Positions 1 through 8,647 are shown, counted from the stretch's first letter. The stretch: DNA of 9,322 bases from Pseudomonadota bacterium (GCA_030836925.1 JAUPLK010000039.1:1-9322), one strand, 5' to 3'. Numbers and translations: made by a program. The notes: generated by a model from the letters alone, not told the origin.

Positions 1-944
1 GGCTCGCCGCCGATGCACGGACCGGGGTCAACGGGCTGGAAGCAGGGGGCCCGCGAAAAACCCTCGTTGTCGGTGTTGTTCCGGGTCAGCACCAGATCCA
101 CGGTCGGGTAGTGACCCGTCCGTGCGAGGCTGACATCGTCCCTGGCGATCTGGGAACCGATCTGGCTGGAGATGACGCTGCGGTTCTGCTCAAGGGCGGT
201 CTTGACCCAGGCTTCAACGTCATTCGGGTCTGGTGAGACCAGCGGGATGTCCTCGGCGGGTTTCGCCAGAGTGGGTGGGATCTCGCCGATGATGGTGCGC
301 AACGCTTCCCAGTTATTGGCGAGGCTGCGCTTGGCAAGGATCTCGGTGGCCAGCGCCTGGTCATATGCCGCTTGGGCTTCCTGCACATCGGTAATGGCGA
401 TGAGTCCAACCTCAAAGCGCTTCTGTGCCTGTTCCAGCTGGCGGCTGATCGATTCCTTGGCAGCCTGTTCAGAGGCGAGCGTGTCCTCGGCGGCCAGTAC
501 CAGGAAGTAGGCGGAGGCGACGCGCACGATCAGGTCCTGCTGGGCAGCCTGATAATCGGCATCCGCCTGGGCCGACTTCTTGTCCGCCTGCGAGAGCGTG
601 ACCCACTGATCCCAGCGAAACACGCTCTGGCGCAGTTCAAGCACCCAGTTCTGGGCATCGTTGTCGCGTGAATCGACGACACGCGTGGACTGCAGGCCAC
701 CGAAAAACGTGCTGGTGTCGCCGTTGGCTGCGTTGTTGGCAATGTTCATGCGGCCACTGGCCTGCGGCAACAGGGCGCCACGCGCGATCGGCTTGCCCTC
801 CATGACAGCCAGGCGGTTGGCCTCCGCTTCCCGTATGCGAGGATCGCTCTGCAGGGACTTTTCGTAGATCTGCAGCAGCGTGTCGGCGTGGCCCGCCTGG
901 GCCAGAAGCAGCATCACGGGCAAGAGCCGGCGGAGAATTCTCAT
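1..944 (-). CDS. tolC: TolC family outer-membrane efflux/secretion channel (3' end cut by window edge)
   Basis: Trimeric outer-membrane channel that crosses the periplasm and serves tripartite efflux pumps and type I secretion. About 314 residues are visible; the reading frame stays open to the left edge, so roughly the last third of a normal TolC (about 440-490 residues) is missing. Residues 1-20 form a signal peptide (RILRRLLPVMLLLAQAGHA, cleavage likely before DTLLQIY). The mature part matches TolC throughout: the first repeat with a beta region near residues 50-90, the helix segment containing RFEVGLIAITDVQEAQAAYD (about residues 176-195), and the start of the second repeat with GHYPTVDL (about 276-283), where E. 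coli TolC has GHLPTLDL. The ATG at 944 has AGGA at 954-957 on the minus strand, nine bases away. The methyltransferase-like gene ends 44 bases upstream with no terminator between, so the two are probably cotranscribed. Two cysteines (301 and 310) lie in the predicted outer loop of the second repeat. Confidence 0.93.
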   Translation of the reverse strand, partial: MRILRRLLPVMLLLAQAGHADTLLQIYEKSLQSDPRIREAEANRLAVMEGKPIARGALLPQASGRMNIANNAANGDTSTFFGGLQSTRVVDSRDNDAQNWVLELRQSVFRWDQWVTLSQADKKSAQADADYQAAQQDLIVRVASAYFLVLAAEDTLASEQAAKESISRQLEQAQKRFEVGLIAITDVQEAQAAYDQALATEILAKRSLANNWEALRTIIGEIPPTLAKPAEDIPLVSPDPNDVEAWVKTALEQNRSVISSQIGSQIARDDVSLARTGHYPTVDLVLTRNNTDNEGFSRAPCFQPVDPGPCIGGE

Positions 945-988
945 CTTCTGCATTCCTGATGGTTGCTCTGACAGCGGTTAGCGACTGT

Positions 989-1639
989 TCAGAAATTAAA
1001 GGCCTGGTGTCCTGGTGCATTCATGAGCGGCGGGACCACTGTTTCCAGCAGGATTTCCGTGGCCCACTCCGTCTCGGCGAGTCGGCGCACCAGGCGCGCT
1101 TCCATGCGTGGCGCGTTGCCGCTGACCACGAACAGCCGGCCGCCCACGGCAAGCCAGTCCTCGAAACGGCGATCATAGATTGGCAGAGAGCCCGTCAGGG
1201 CTATCACGTCGAAGCGCTCCGCCGGCGCGAACCCGAAGACATCCATGGTCTGCACCTCTGCACCGCGATAAGCGGCGAGCTTCGTGCGGGCCGTGTCCGC
1301 CAGTTCGGGAAGGATCTCGAGGCTGGTCACCCTGCCGCCCAGGGCCGCCAGGCAGGCAGTCATGAAGCCGCTGCCTGTGCCGACCTCAAGCATCCGTTCA
1401 GACGCTGCAGGAGACAGCGCCTGCAGGAGCCTGCCTTCCAGCTTGGGCGTCAGCATGCTCTGGCCACCCGGCAATGGTATGCAGGTGTCGGCAAAGGCCA
1501 GGGCGCGGTAGCGCGGCGGCACAAATTGCTCGCGGGGAACGGCACCGAGTACGGCCAGGATGGCCGGATCAAGGACGTCCCAGGTCCGCACCTGCTGGTT
1601 GACCATCTGGGTGCGGGCAAATTCGGTATTGGTGTTCAT
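989..1639 (-). CDS. Protein-L-isoaspartate O-methyltransferase-like SAM-dependent methyltransferase
   Basis: 216 residues in the PCMT fold family, which transfers a methyl group from S-adenosylmethionine to isoaspartyl side chains during repair of aged proteins. Visible: the N-terminal segment ARTQMVNQQVRTWDVLD (8-24), AVPREQFVP (33-41), the SAM-binding motif I LEVGTGSGF (84-92), acidic SLEILPELA (106-114), and FDVIALTGSLP (143-153). The loop that should hold the catalytic serine reads GGQSMLTP (58-65); against E. coli Pcm (GQTISQP) the serine becomes Leu63. This belongs to a divergent subfamily, and the repair activity is uncertain. The frame is open upstream to an ATG at 1828, but family similarity begins only after the ATG at 1639, so I chose that one; the Shine-Dalgarno in front of it is weak. 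It sits directly upstream of tolC, in the same direction. Cytoplasmic; no signal peptide or membrane segment. Confidence 0.85.
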   Translation of the reverse strand: MNTNTEFARTQMVNQQVRTWDVLDPAILAVLGAVPREQFVPPRYRALAFADTCIPLPGGQSMLTPKLEGRLLQALSPAASERMLEVGTGSGFMTACLAALGGRVTSLEILPELADTARTKLAAYRGAEVQTMDVFGFAPAERFDVIALTGSLPIYDRRFEDWLAVGGRLFVVSGNAPRMEARLVRRLAETEWATEILLETVVPPLMNAPGHQAFNF

Positions 1640-1882
1640 GCGGGGCGGCTCAGGGTAAGGAGTTTGCCGGTTGCAGACAAGTTCGGGACCGGCTGACCGG
1701 TGATTGTCGTTCCAGAGCCGGATTATGGTGAACTCCGGGACTTGGTGGTAGACCCATCGGCTATGCTTTGACTCAATCCGCGCGGCCGGTTCGCGCCAGG
1801 TTTCACCACACAGGGGAAACGGGCGCAATTATCGATCAGGGGAGGCCAGGGCCCGGCTGACTTTCCCGATAGCGATGTCCAG
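1640..1882. other. Divergent intergenic region between the methyltransferase-like gene and the GGDEF-EAL gene
   Basis: The 243-base spacer must hold promoters for both directions. No strong sigma-70 promoter stands out. Weak candidates are CATAAT on the minus strand (1722-1727) and AATTAT on the plus strand (1827-1832), each without a convincing -35 partner. Two inverted repeats are visible: ACCGG-CTGA-CCGGT (1688-1701), about 50 bases upstream of the methyltransferase start, and CCGGA-11 nt-TCCGG (1718-1738), which surrounds the CATAAT candidate. Either could be an operator or a leader hairpin. The minus-strand frame of the methyltransferase stays open to 1828, but its 63 extra codons look unlike any domain. 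Confidence 0.5.
1688..1701. repeat. Short inverted repeat ACCGG-N4-CCGGT
   Basis: A perfect 5-bp inverted repeat with a four-base spacer lies in the presumed leader or promoter of the methyltransferase-like/tolC unit. It could be a regulator half-site pair or a small hairpin. In DNA of this GC content such a repeat can easily arise by chance. Confidence 0.3.
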
Positions 1883-4207
1883 ATGACCGAGACGTGGTTA
1901 GTCCTGGCGTTCGCCGTGATCAGCTTCGGGCTGGCTGGCGCTTGCCTGCACCTCTGGCGTTCACGCGGCGCCTATGCCCGCAGTGTCGAGGCTCTCAATC
2001 AGGAGATACTCGATGCCGCCGAGGCATCTGCATTCGGTAAACGGGTGACGCATCCGGCTGCCGCCCCGGCGGGCTTTTCGGCGCTGGGCGACAACATCAA
2101 CCGCCTGTTCGATACCCTGAATGCCAAAGACCGGCAGATGCGCCAGCGCGAGGCGCTGTTTCAGGACCTCGCCAACACCATGCCCGAGGTGGTCCTCGTG
2201 CACCGCGATCGCGTGATCTTTGCCAACAATGTTGCCGCTGGCCTGATTGGCCTGACGCCCGAGCAGCTGGTCGGGCGTCCGGTAACCGACCTGGTGCGGC
2301 CCGCCTATCGGGCCCTGACCCGCAAAAACCTGACCGGCCGTCTTGCCGGTGAGGCAGTTCCCGATCGCCTGGAGATCCAGCTCATCTCGGGCGACGAGGG
2401 GGGCATGTGGGTCGAGGCTGCCGGGTCGATGATCGACTATCGCGGCCAGAAGGCGATCCTGACCATCGCGCGCGATGTCAGCTACCGGAAGAGCATCGAG
2501 GCCAATCTGGGTCGCGGCAAGCAGCAGGCGCAGATCACCCTGGAGTCGATCGGCGAGGGGGTGATCACCACCGACACGCAGGGCCTGATCGATTATCTGA
2601 ACGGCGCGGCCGAAAAACTGATCGGCACCAGTCGCGAGCTTGCCGTCGGCAAGCGCATGACCGACTTGCTGAAGCTGGTCGATGAGTCGGACCGGAAGGA
2701 CCTCGGCGATCCGGTCTCGCGCTGTCTTGCCGAGCGCCGCCAGGTCAGTCTGGGCCGCCGCGCCCTGATGCTCGCCGTTGATGATGGCCGCGAATTGTCC
2801 GTGGAGTTGACGGCTTCACCGATCATCGGTCCCGGCGACACCGTCGCCGGGGCGGTGGTGATCATGCACGACGTGACGGAAATGCGTGGCCTGACCCGTC
2901 GAATTTCCTATCAGGCAGCCCACGATGCGCTCACCGGTCTGGCCAACCGCAGTGAATTCGAGCGGCGCGTTCTGGAGGCGATCGAGTCGGGGCGCGAGGA
3001 TGCCACGCACTCGGTGCTCTGCTACATGGATCTTGACCGCTTCAAGGCGGTCAACGATACCTGCGGTCATCTGGCCGGCGACAACATGCTCCGCGAGATC
3101 GCCAAGCTGATTCGCGACAAGGTTCGTGACTCCGATCTCGTGGCCCGACTCGGCGGCGATGAGTTCGGCATGCTGCTGCTGCGCTGTCCGCTCGACAAGG
3201 CACGCCAGATCGCCGATGACGTGTGCAATGCCGTCCGTGACTATCGCTTTGTCTGGCAGGACCGGATATTTACCGTCGGCATCAGTATCGGCCTGGTCGA
3301 GGTTGCCCGCGAAACCGGTTCGCTGAAGGATCTGCTCAGCGCGGCGGACTCGGCCTGCTATGTTGCCAAACAACAGGGCCGTGGGCAGGTGCACGTGTAC
3401 TCATCGCGTGATGAGGTCTCGGCCCGGCAGCGTGGCGATATCCACTGGTTGCAGCAGCTGCAGGCGGCATTGCGCGAGAACCGCTTCGAGATCCATACCC
3501 AGCCGGTGCTCGCGACCACCGGTCGCGTCGGCGGCGGTCCGGCGATCGAGGTTCTGCTGCGCATGACCGATGAAGAAGGCAAGCTGATTCTGCCACGTCA
3601 GTTCATCCCGGCGGCCGAACGCTATCAGCTGATGTCAGGCATTGATCGCTGGGTCGTGCAGGCAACGCTGGCAGCACTGGCCCACGGTGCCATCCGTCTG
3701 CCCGATGACCGGAGCTGCAGCATCAATCTTTCCGGTCAGTCGCTCGCCGATGAGGGCTTCCTCGAGTTCGTGATTGATTGCCTGGATCACAGCCAGATCG
3801 CACCGGGCCGGATCTGCTTCGAGATCAGCGAGACTGCCGTGATGGATCGCGTCGATCAGGCGCGGCGCTTCATCGGTGTGCTGCATGGAATGGGCTGCCA
3901 GTTTGGCCTGGACGATTTCGGCAGCGGTCTCGGTTCATTCACCACCTTGCGCGACCTGTCGATCGACTACCTGAAAATCGATGGCAGCTACACGCATGAT
4001 CTCAAGCCGGAAGGCCTGAATCATCAGTTGGTGAGCGCGATCACGGGCATGTCGCGCATTCTTGGTTTTCGGGTGGTTGCCGAACAGGTGGAGGCGCAGG
4101 GCGATTTCGAGGCCTTGCGCACCATCGGCGTGGACTTCATCCAGGGGAATTTCGTCGATCCGCCACACCGCCTGGGTGAGGCGGGCGGCGAGATGACAGT
4201 CCACTGA
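1883..4207 (+). CDS. Membrane-anchored PAS-PAS-GGDEF-EAL cyclic di-GMP synthase/phosphodiesterase
   Basis: 774 residues. Residues about 4-25 form one N-terminal membrane anchor, followed by a linker with a coiled-coil-like stretch (about 65-95). Two PAS-type sensor domains follow (about 95-205 and 212-335), then GGDEF (about 340-500) and EAL (about 520-765). The GGDEF site is intact (GGDEF 424-428), and the inhibitory I-site RxxD is present five residues upstream (RDSD 415-418), so feedback-controlled diguanylate cyclase activity is expected. In the EAL domain the signature reads EVL (556-558) but keeps the glutamate; other metal and catalytic positions are present: Asn615, Glu647 and Glu650, DDFGSG 677-682, Lys698, AEQVE with Glu734 and Glu737, and QGN at 754-756 where QGY/QGF is usual. 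The protein is probably bifunctional, or switched by whatever the PAS domains sense. The ATG at 1883 lacks a good Shine-Dalgarno, but it gives the full membrane anchor and no alternative start lies nearby. The ligand, and the process controlled (motility, biofilm or other), cannot be read from the sequence. Confidence 0.95.
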   Translation: MTETWLVLAFAVISFGLAGACLHLWRSRGAYARSVEALNQEILDAAEASAFGKRVTHPAAAPAGFSALGDNINRLFDTLNAKDRQMRQREALFQDLANTMPEVVLVHRDRVIFANNVAAGLIGLTPEQLVGRPVTDLVRPAYRALTRKNLTGRLAGEAVPDRLEIQLISGDEGGMWVEAAGSMIDYRGQKAILTIARDVSYRKSIEANLGRGKQQAQITLESIGEGVITTDTQGLIDYLNGAAEKLIGTSRELAVGKRMTDLLKLVDESDRKDLGDPVSRCLAERRQVSLGRRALMLAVDDGRELSVELTASPIIGPGDTVAGAVVIMHDVTEMRGLTRRISYQAAHDALTGLANRSEFERRVLEAIESGREDATHSVLCYMDLDRFKAVNDTCGHLAGDNMLREIAKLIRDKVRDSDLVARLGGDEFGMLLLRCPLDKARQIADDVCNAVRDYRFVWQDRIFTVGISIGLVEVARETGSLKDLLSAADSACYVAKQQGRGQVHVYSSRDEVSARQRGDIHWLQQLQAALRENRFEIHTQPVLATTGRVGGGPAIEVLLRMTDEEGKLILPRQFIPAAERYQLMSGIDRWVVQATLAALAHGAIRLPDDRSCSINLSGQSLADEGFLEFVIDCLDHSQIAPGRICFEISETAVMDRVDQARRFIGVLHGMGCQFGLDDFGSGLGSFTTLRDLSIDYLKIDGSYTHDLKPEGLNHQLVSAITGMSRILGFRVVAEQVEAQGDFEALRTIGVDFIQGNFVDPPHRLGEAGGEMTVH

Positions 4208-4994
4208 AGCCGGTGGCCGGCATGGCCGCCGGGGGCTGCACGAGTACGCCACGCGGATATCGCTGGTGCGAGTCTTCAAGCGGTTCGCTGGCAAGTCCCG
4301 GCAGCACGTCAAGGTAATACTGCAATGGCCAGTAGTGACCGTTGCGCGGGAATGTCGCACGGCCGGGCTGTGCGGTGACATCGATATTCCAGGCGTTGGC
4401 GAGCGGCGCATTGGTGGCCGGTGCGACGTCATCCGTATTGATGATGGCAACGGCAAAGTCGGCACAGTGGCCGTGATTGCGGGCGCCATGCCGCCAGTCG
4501 ACGAAGCCGTGCAGCTGGAATGGATCCAGAAAGACCATCTTCACCCGCGCCGGGCGCGCCTCTGCAGGGATGTTGCGCCGATAACTGTCGCACAGGGCAT
4601 CAGCCACATAGGCACCGGAACTGTGGGTGACAATCTGCAGCTCTTCAAGGGGCGCGTGTCGCGCCAGGTGCTGGCCGAGTCGGATGCCGAGCTGCTCAGC
4701 GGTCGCAACTGCACGCAGGCGCTGATCGGACCACGGTGCCCAGTGCAAAAAATGCACCGCGACATCCTTCCGGCCGCTTGCCGCGAACTGGTCCCTGATC
4801 CGCGTGACGATCTCCGGAAACAGCGGGTTATCGCCGTCCACGCTGCCATGGGCAACGATCACGATGATGCGCGCGTCTGCCGGCAGCTCGGGCGCTGCGG
4901 TCCGCTGGGGCATCACAACCGGCAGCCGTGTGTAGATCTCCATGCCGGCAACAACCGTCGCCACGATCAGCAATATGATTGCCAGTATCTTCAC
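4137..4994 (-). CDS. Putative membrane-anchored or exported alpha/beta hydrolase (lipase-like)
   Basis: 285 residues; I do not recognise a named gene. Residues 1-22 are hydrophobic after one lysine (KILAIILLIVATVVAGM), a signal peptide or anchor, so the enzyme body should be periplasmic. A beta strand and turn IIVIVAHGS (43-51) starts the hydrolase fold. The nucleophile elbow is THSSG (123-127) with Ser125, a GxSxG variant with threonine first. FLDP (155-158) and GHYWPLQYY (219-227) resemble the acid and histidine sites of pancreatic-lipase-type enzymes, giving a likely triad Ser125-Asp157-His220. The substrate is unknown: a lipid or other ester is an inference. The start is GTG at 4994 with a poor Shine-Dalgarno, chosen because it keeps the complete hydrophobic N-terminus. 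The last 33 or so residues are rich in Pro, Gly and Arg and look unlike folded sequence; the final 71 bases overlap the opposite-strand EAL gene. It is separated from hppA by a terminator, so it is its own transcription unit. Confidence 0.7.
   Translation of the reverse strand: MKILAIILLIVATVVAGMEIYTRLPVVMPQRTAAPELPADARIIVIVAHGSVDGDNPLFPEIVTRIRDQFAASGRKDVAVHFLHWAPWSDQRLRAVATAEQLGIRLGQHLARHAPLEELQIVTHSSGAYVADALCDSYRRNIPAEARPARVKMVFLDPFQLHGFVDWRHGARNHGHCADFAVAIINTDDVAPATNAPLANAWNIDVTAQPGRATFPRNGHYWPLQYYLDVLPGLASEPLEDSHQRYPRGVLVQPPAAMPATGFSGLSSRRPPHPGGVADRRNSPG
4210..4232. other. GC-rich hairpin just after the GGDEF-EAL stop codon
   Basis: CCGGTGGCC (4210-4218) and GGCCGCCGG (4224-4232) form a 9-bp stem with one G-U pair and a five-base loop, starting three bases after the TGA of the GGDEF-EAL gene. 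There is no T-run after it, so it is not a classical intrinsic terminator; it may stabilise the 3' end or slow polymerase. It lies inside the 3' coding part of the convergent hydrolase gene. Confidence 0.4.
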
Positions 4995-5069
4995 GTCCGG
5001 CAGTGTAATCCCGAAACGGGGGCACTACCCGCGATCTTCAGCTGTGCAGAAGGGCGGGTGTCCGGTTGC

Positions 5070-5098
5070 AAAAAAAACCCCGCATGAAGCGGGGTTTT
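5070..5098 (-). terminator. Rho-independent terminator of hppA
   Basis: A perfect 10-bp stem, AAAACCCCGC (5074-5083) with GCGGGGTTTT (5089-5098) and loop ATGAA, lies 23 bases beyond the hppA stop. Read on the minus strand the stem runs into eight T residues (5070-5077), the classical form. The plus-strand reading also has a short T-run (5095-5098), so it may block antisense transcription as well. It separates hppA from the downstream hydrolase gene. Confidence 0.93.
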
Positions 5099-5121
5099 CT
5101 CTTGGCGGGCCAGGCTCGTGG

Positions 5122-7167
<2,046 letters not shown>

Positions 7168-7297
7168 GGTCGAGTCCTCCAAGACGTCTCAATTTGGAGT
7201 CAGGCGGTTTTTTTGCCTGACGCAGATGCCCCCCGGACCCTGCTTTACGCAGGAGAACCCGCCTGGCCGAAGGCCGTGAGCGGGCCGGAAAAAAGGC
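7168..7297 (-). promoter_or_regulatory. Structured hppA leader with three stem-loops
   Basis: Read on the minus strand from the presumed transcription start (about 7297), the leader has: a stem CCCGC/GCGGG (7280-7284 with 7258-7262) enclosing GGCC-TTC-GGCC (7272-7275 with 7265-7268); a stem CCTGC/GCAGG (7249-7253 with 7239-7243, loop GTAAA); and a stem GTCAGGC/GCCTGAC (7215-7221 with 7199-7205) with an A-rich nine-base loop. The 3' arm of the last stem shares base 7199 with the anti-SD segment CTCCAA, so the two structures touch. No T-run follows any of them. It may be a cis-regulatory leader; no known riboswitch is recognised. Confidence 0.45.
7176..7180 (-). promoter_or_regulatory. hppA Shine-Dalgarno GGAGG, with a possible anti-SD partner
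   Basis: GGAGG on the minus strand sits eight bases from the ATG at 7167 and decides that start. TTGGAG (minus strand, 7177-7182) is the exact complement of CTCCAA (minus strand, 7194-7199), so a 6-bp hairpin with an 11-base loop could hide four of the five SD bases. Confidence 0.75.
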
Positions 7298-7302
7298 GCG
7301 CA

Positions 7303-7311
7303 ATCATAGCA
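7303..7311 (-). promoter_or_regulatory. Extended -10 promoter candidate for hppA
   Basis: The minus strand reads TGCTATGAT: an extended -10 (TG-N-TATGAT, five of six to TATAAT), with the hexamer at 7303-7308. The -35 region is poor, as is common for extended -10 promoters. It lies about 136 bases upstream of the hppA start and 50 bases past the phosphofructokinase stop, so hppA could be expressed both from here and by readthrough from the upstream gene. A CCGGG-ATCCC-CCCGG repeat (7338-7352, plus reading) lies between the stop and this site, with no clear terminator. Confidence 0.5.
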
Positions 7312-7361
7312 CTAAAGAGCGGCAGCGCCAGACGCCACCGGGATCCCCCCGGCTGTCGTGT

Positions 7362-8627
7362 TCAGCGCCGCCTCGGCAGCTTCTTCTTCACGGCGACGCC
7401 TTTCAGCGTGACATAGGCGGGCAGGCCATCCCGGTAGGGTGGGTAGTCCTCGCCCTGGATCAGTGGCGCCAGATAGCGGCGGGCTGCCGGCGTGATCCCG
7501 AAACCATCCCTGCTGATGTAGGAGCGGGGCATCATTTTCTCGTGATTGGCGACCTGATCGAGCGGGGCGGTGCCGATGCTCCACCGGTAGGGCCGGTCGG
7601 ACTTGCGGATGATGGCCGGCATCACCGAGTTCTGGCCGCGCAGGGCCAGTTCGACGGCCGCCTTGCCGACTGCATAGGCCTGTTCCACGTCTACCCCCGA
7701 GGCGATGTGGCGGGCCGAGCGCTGCAGGTAGTCGGCGATGGCATAGTGGTACTTCAGCTTCAACTGGTCCCTGACCATGGTGGCCAGCACTGGTGCCACG
7801 CCACCGAGCTGCTTGTGGCCAAAGGCATCGCTGGTGCCGGCATCCGCAAGGAAGCGGCCATCCGCATAGCGTGCGCCTTCGCTGACGACCACGACGCAAT
7901 AGTCGTATTTGCGTACGCACTCGCTGACCCGTTTCAGGAAGGCGTCCTGATGGAAGGGCACTTCGGGGAACAGGATGATGTGTGGTGCCTCACCGGCTTT
8001 CTCGCCCGCAAGGCCGGCGGCAGCAGCGATCCAGCCCGCGTGACGGCCCATTACCTCGAGGATGAATACCTTGGTGGATGTGCGCGACATGGACCGCACG
8101 TCGAGGGCGGCCTCGCGCGTGGAGGTGGCGATGTACTTGGCCACCGAGCCGAAGCCGGGGCAGGTATCGGTGATGGGCAGGTCGTTGTCCACCGTCTTGG
8201 GCACGTGGATGGCGACGATCGGATAGCCCAGACGCTCGCCAAGTTGCGATACCTTGAGACAGGTGTCCGCTGAATCGCCGCCACCGTTGTAGAAAAAATA
8301 GCCGATGTCGTGGGCGCGAAATACGTCGATCAGGCGCGTGTATTCGGCACGGTTTTCGTCGAGTCCCTTCAGCTTGTAGCGAGCCGAGCCAAATGCGCCG
8401 CCCGGCGTGTGACGCAGGCCGGCGATGGTCCGTGCACTTTCCTTGCTGGTGTCGATCAGGTCTTCGTCCAGCGCCCCGAGTATGCCGTTGCGTCCCGCGT
8501 AGAGCTTGCCGATCCGGTCGCGGTGCCTGCGCGCGGTTTCGATCACGCCGCATGCCGAGGCATTGATGACGGCGGTTACGCCGCCGGACTGGGCATAGAA
8601 AGCATTCCGCTTCGGCATCTTCGGCAT
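7362..8627 (-). CDS. pfp: 6-phosphofructokinase, probably PPi-dependent
   Basis: 421 residues, cytoplasmic; interconverts fructose 6-phosphate and fructose 1,6-bisphosphate, with PPi rather than ATP as the likely phosphoryl donor, so it can work in both directions. Motifs: AQSGGVTAVINAS near the N-terminus (12-24), GGAFGSAR (76-83), NGGGDSADT (114-122), PKTVDNDLP (143-151) with the catalytic Asp147, GFGS (158-161), EVMGRHAGWIA (191-201) and PEVPF (221-225). Two positions decide the donor in this family: E. coli Gly104 is Asp118 here, and Gly124 is Lys144, both the PPi-type state. The Asp at E. coli position 103 is Gly117 here, unlike the GGDDS of many PPi enzymes. The start at 8627 has AGGAG eight bases upstream; the second ATG at 8618 is too far from it. 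The coding sequence opens with a duplicated ATGCCGAAG (MPKMPK). It precedes hppA in the same direction and diverges from adk. PPi dependence is inferred from residues. Confidence 0.9.
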   Translation of the reverse strand: MPKMPKRNAFYAQSGGVTAVINASACGVIETARRHRDRIGKLYAGRNGILGALDEDLIDTSKESARTIAGLRHTPGGAFGSARYKLKGLDENRAEYTRLIDVFRAHDIGYFFYNGGGDSADTCLKVSQLGERLGYPIVAIHVPKTVDNDLPITDTCPGFGSVAKYIATSTREAALDVRSMSRTSTKVFILEVMGRHAGWIAAAAGLAGEKAGEAPHIILFPEVPFHQDAFLKRVSECVRKYDYCVVVVSEGARYADGRFLADAGTSDAFGHKQLGGVAPVLATMVRDQLKLKYHYAIADYLQRSARHIASGVDVEQAYAVGKAAVELALRGQNSVMPAIIRKSDRPYRWSIGTAPLDQVANHEKMMPRSYISRDGFGITPAARRYLAPLIQGEDYPPYRDGLPAYVTLKGVAVKKKLPRRR

Positions 8628-8635
8628 CTGGGCTC

Positions 8636-8640
8636 TCCTG
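8636..8640 (-). promoter_or_regulatory. Shine-Dalgarno of the phosphofructokinase gene (approximate)
   Basis: AGGAG on the minus strand lies about eight bases before the ATG at 8627 and selects it over the repeated ATG nine bases further in. Confidence 0.7.
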
Positions 8641-8647
8641 GGCTGGT

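Noticed and set aside
959..1696. Plus-strand open frame of 245 codons opposite the methyltransferase-like gene
   Set aside because: The minus strand carries recognisable SAM-binding motifs over the same region; the plus frame has no recognisable motif.
1640..1828. Longer methyltransferase start at ATG 1828
   Set aside because: The 63 extra residues have no family similarity and would use up most of the divergent promoter region.
4266..5087. Plus-strand open frame of 273 codons opposite the hydrolase gene
   Set aside because: The minus strand has a hydrophobic N-terminus and an ordered Ser-Asp-His triad; the plus frame has none and reads through the hppA terminator stem.
7168..7182. Longer hppA start at TTG 7182
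   Set aside because: The TTG overlaps the GGAGG Shine-Dalgarno that is well placed for the ATG at 7167.
7199..7221. Stem-loop GTCAGGC/GCCTGAC as a terminator
   Set aside because: No T-run follows it on either strand; the T residues are in the loop. It fits a leader hairpin better.
7542..8273. Plus-strand open frame of 243 codons opposite the phosphofructokinase gene
   Set aside because: It is antisense to the conserved catalytic motifs of the kinase and shows no motif of its own.
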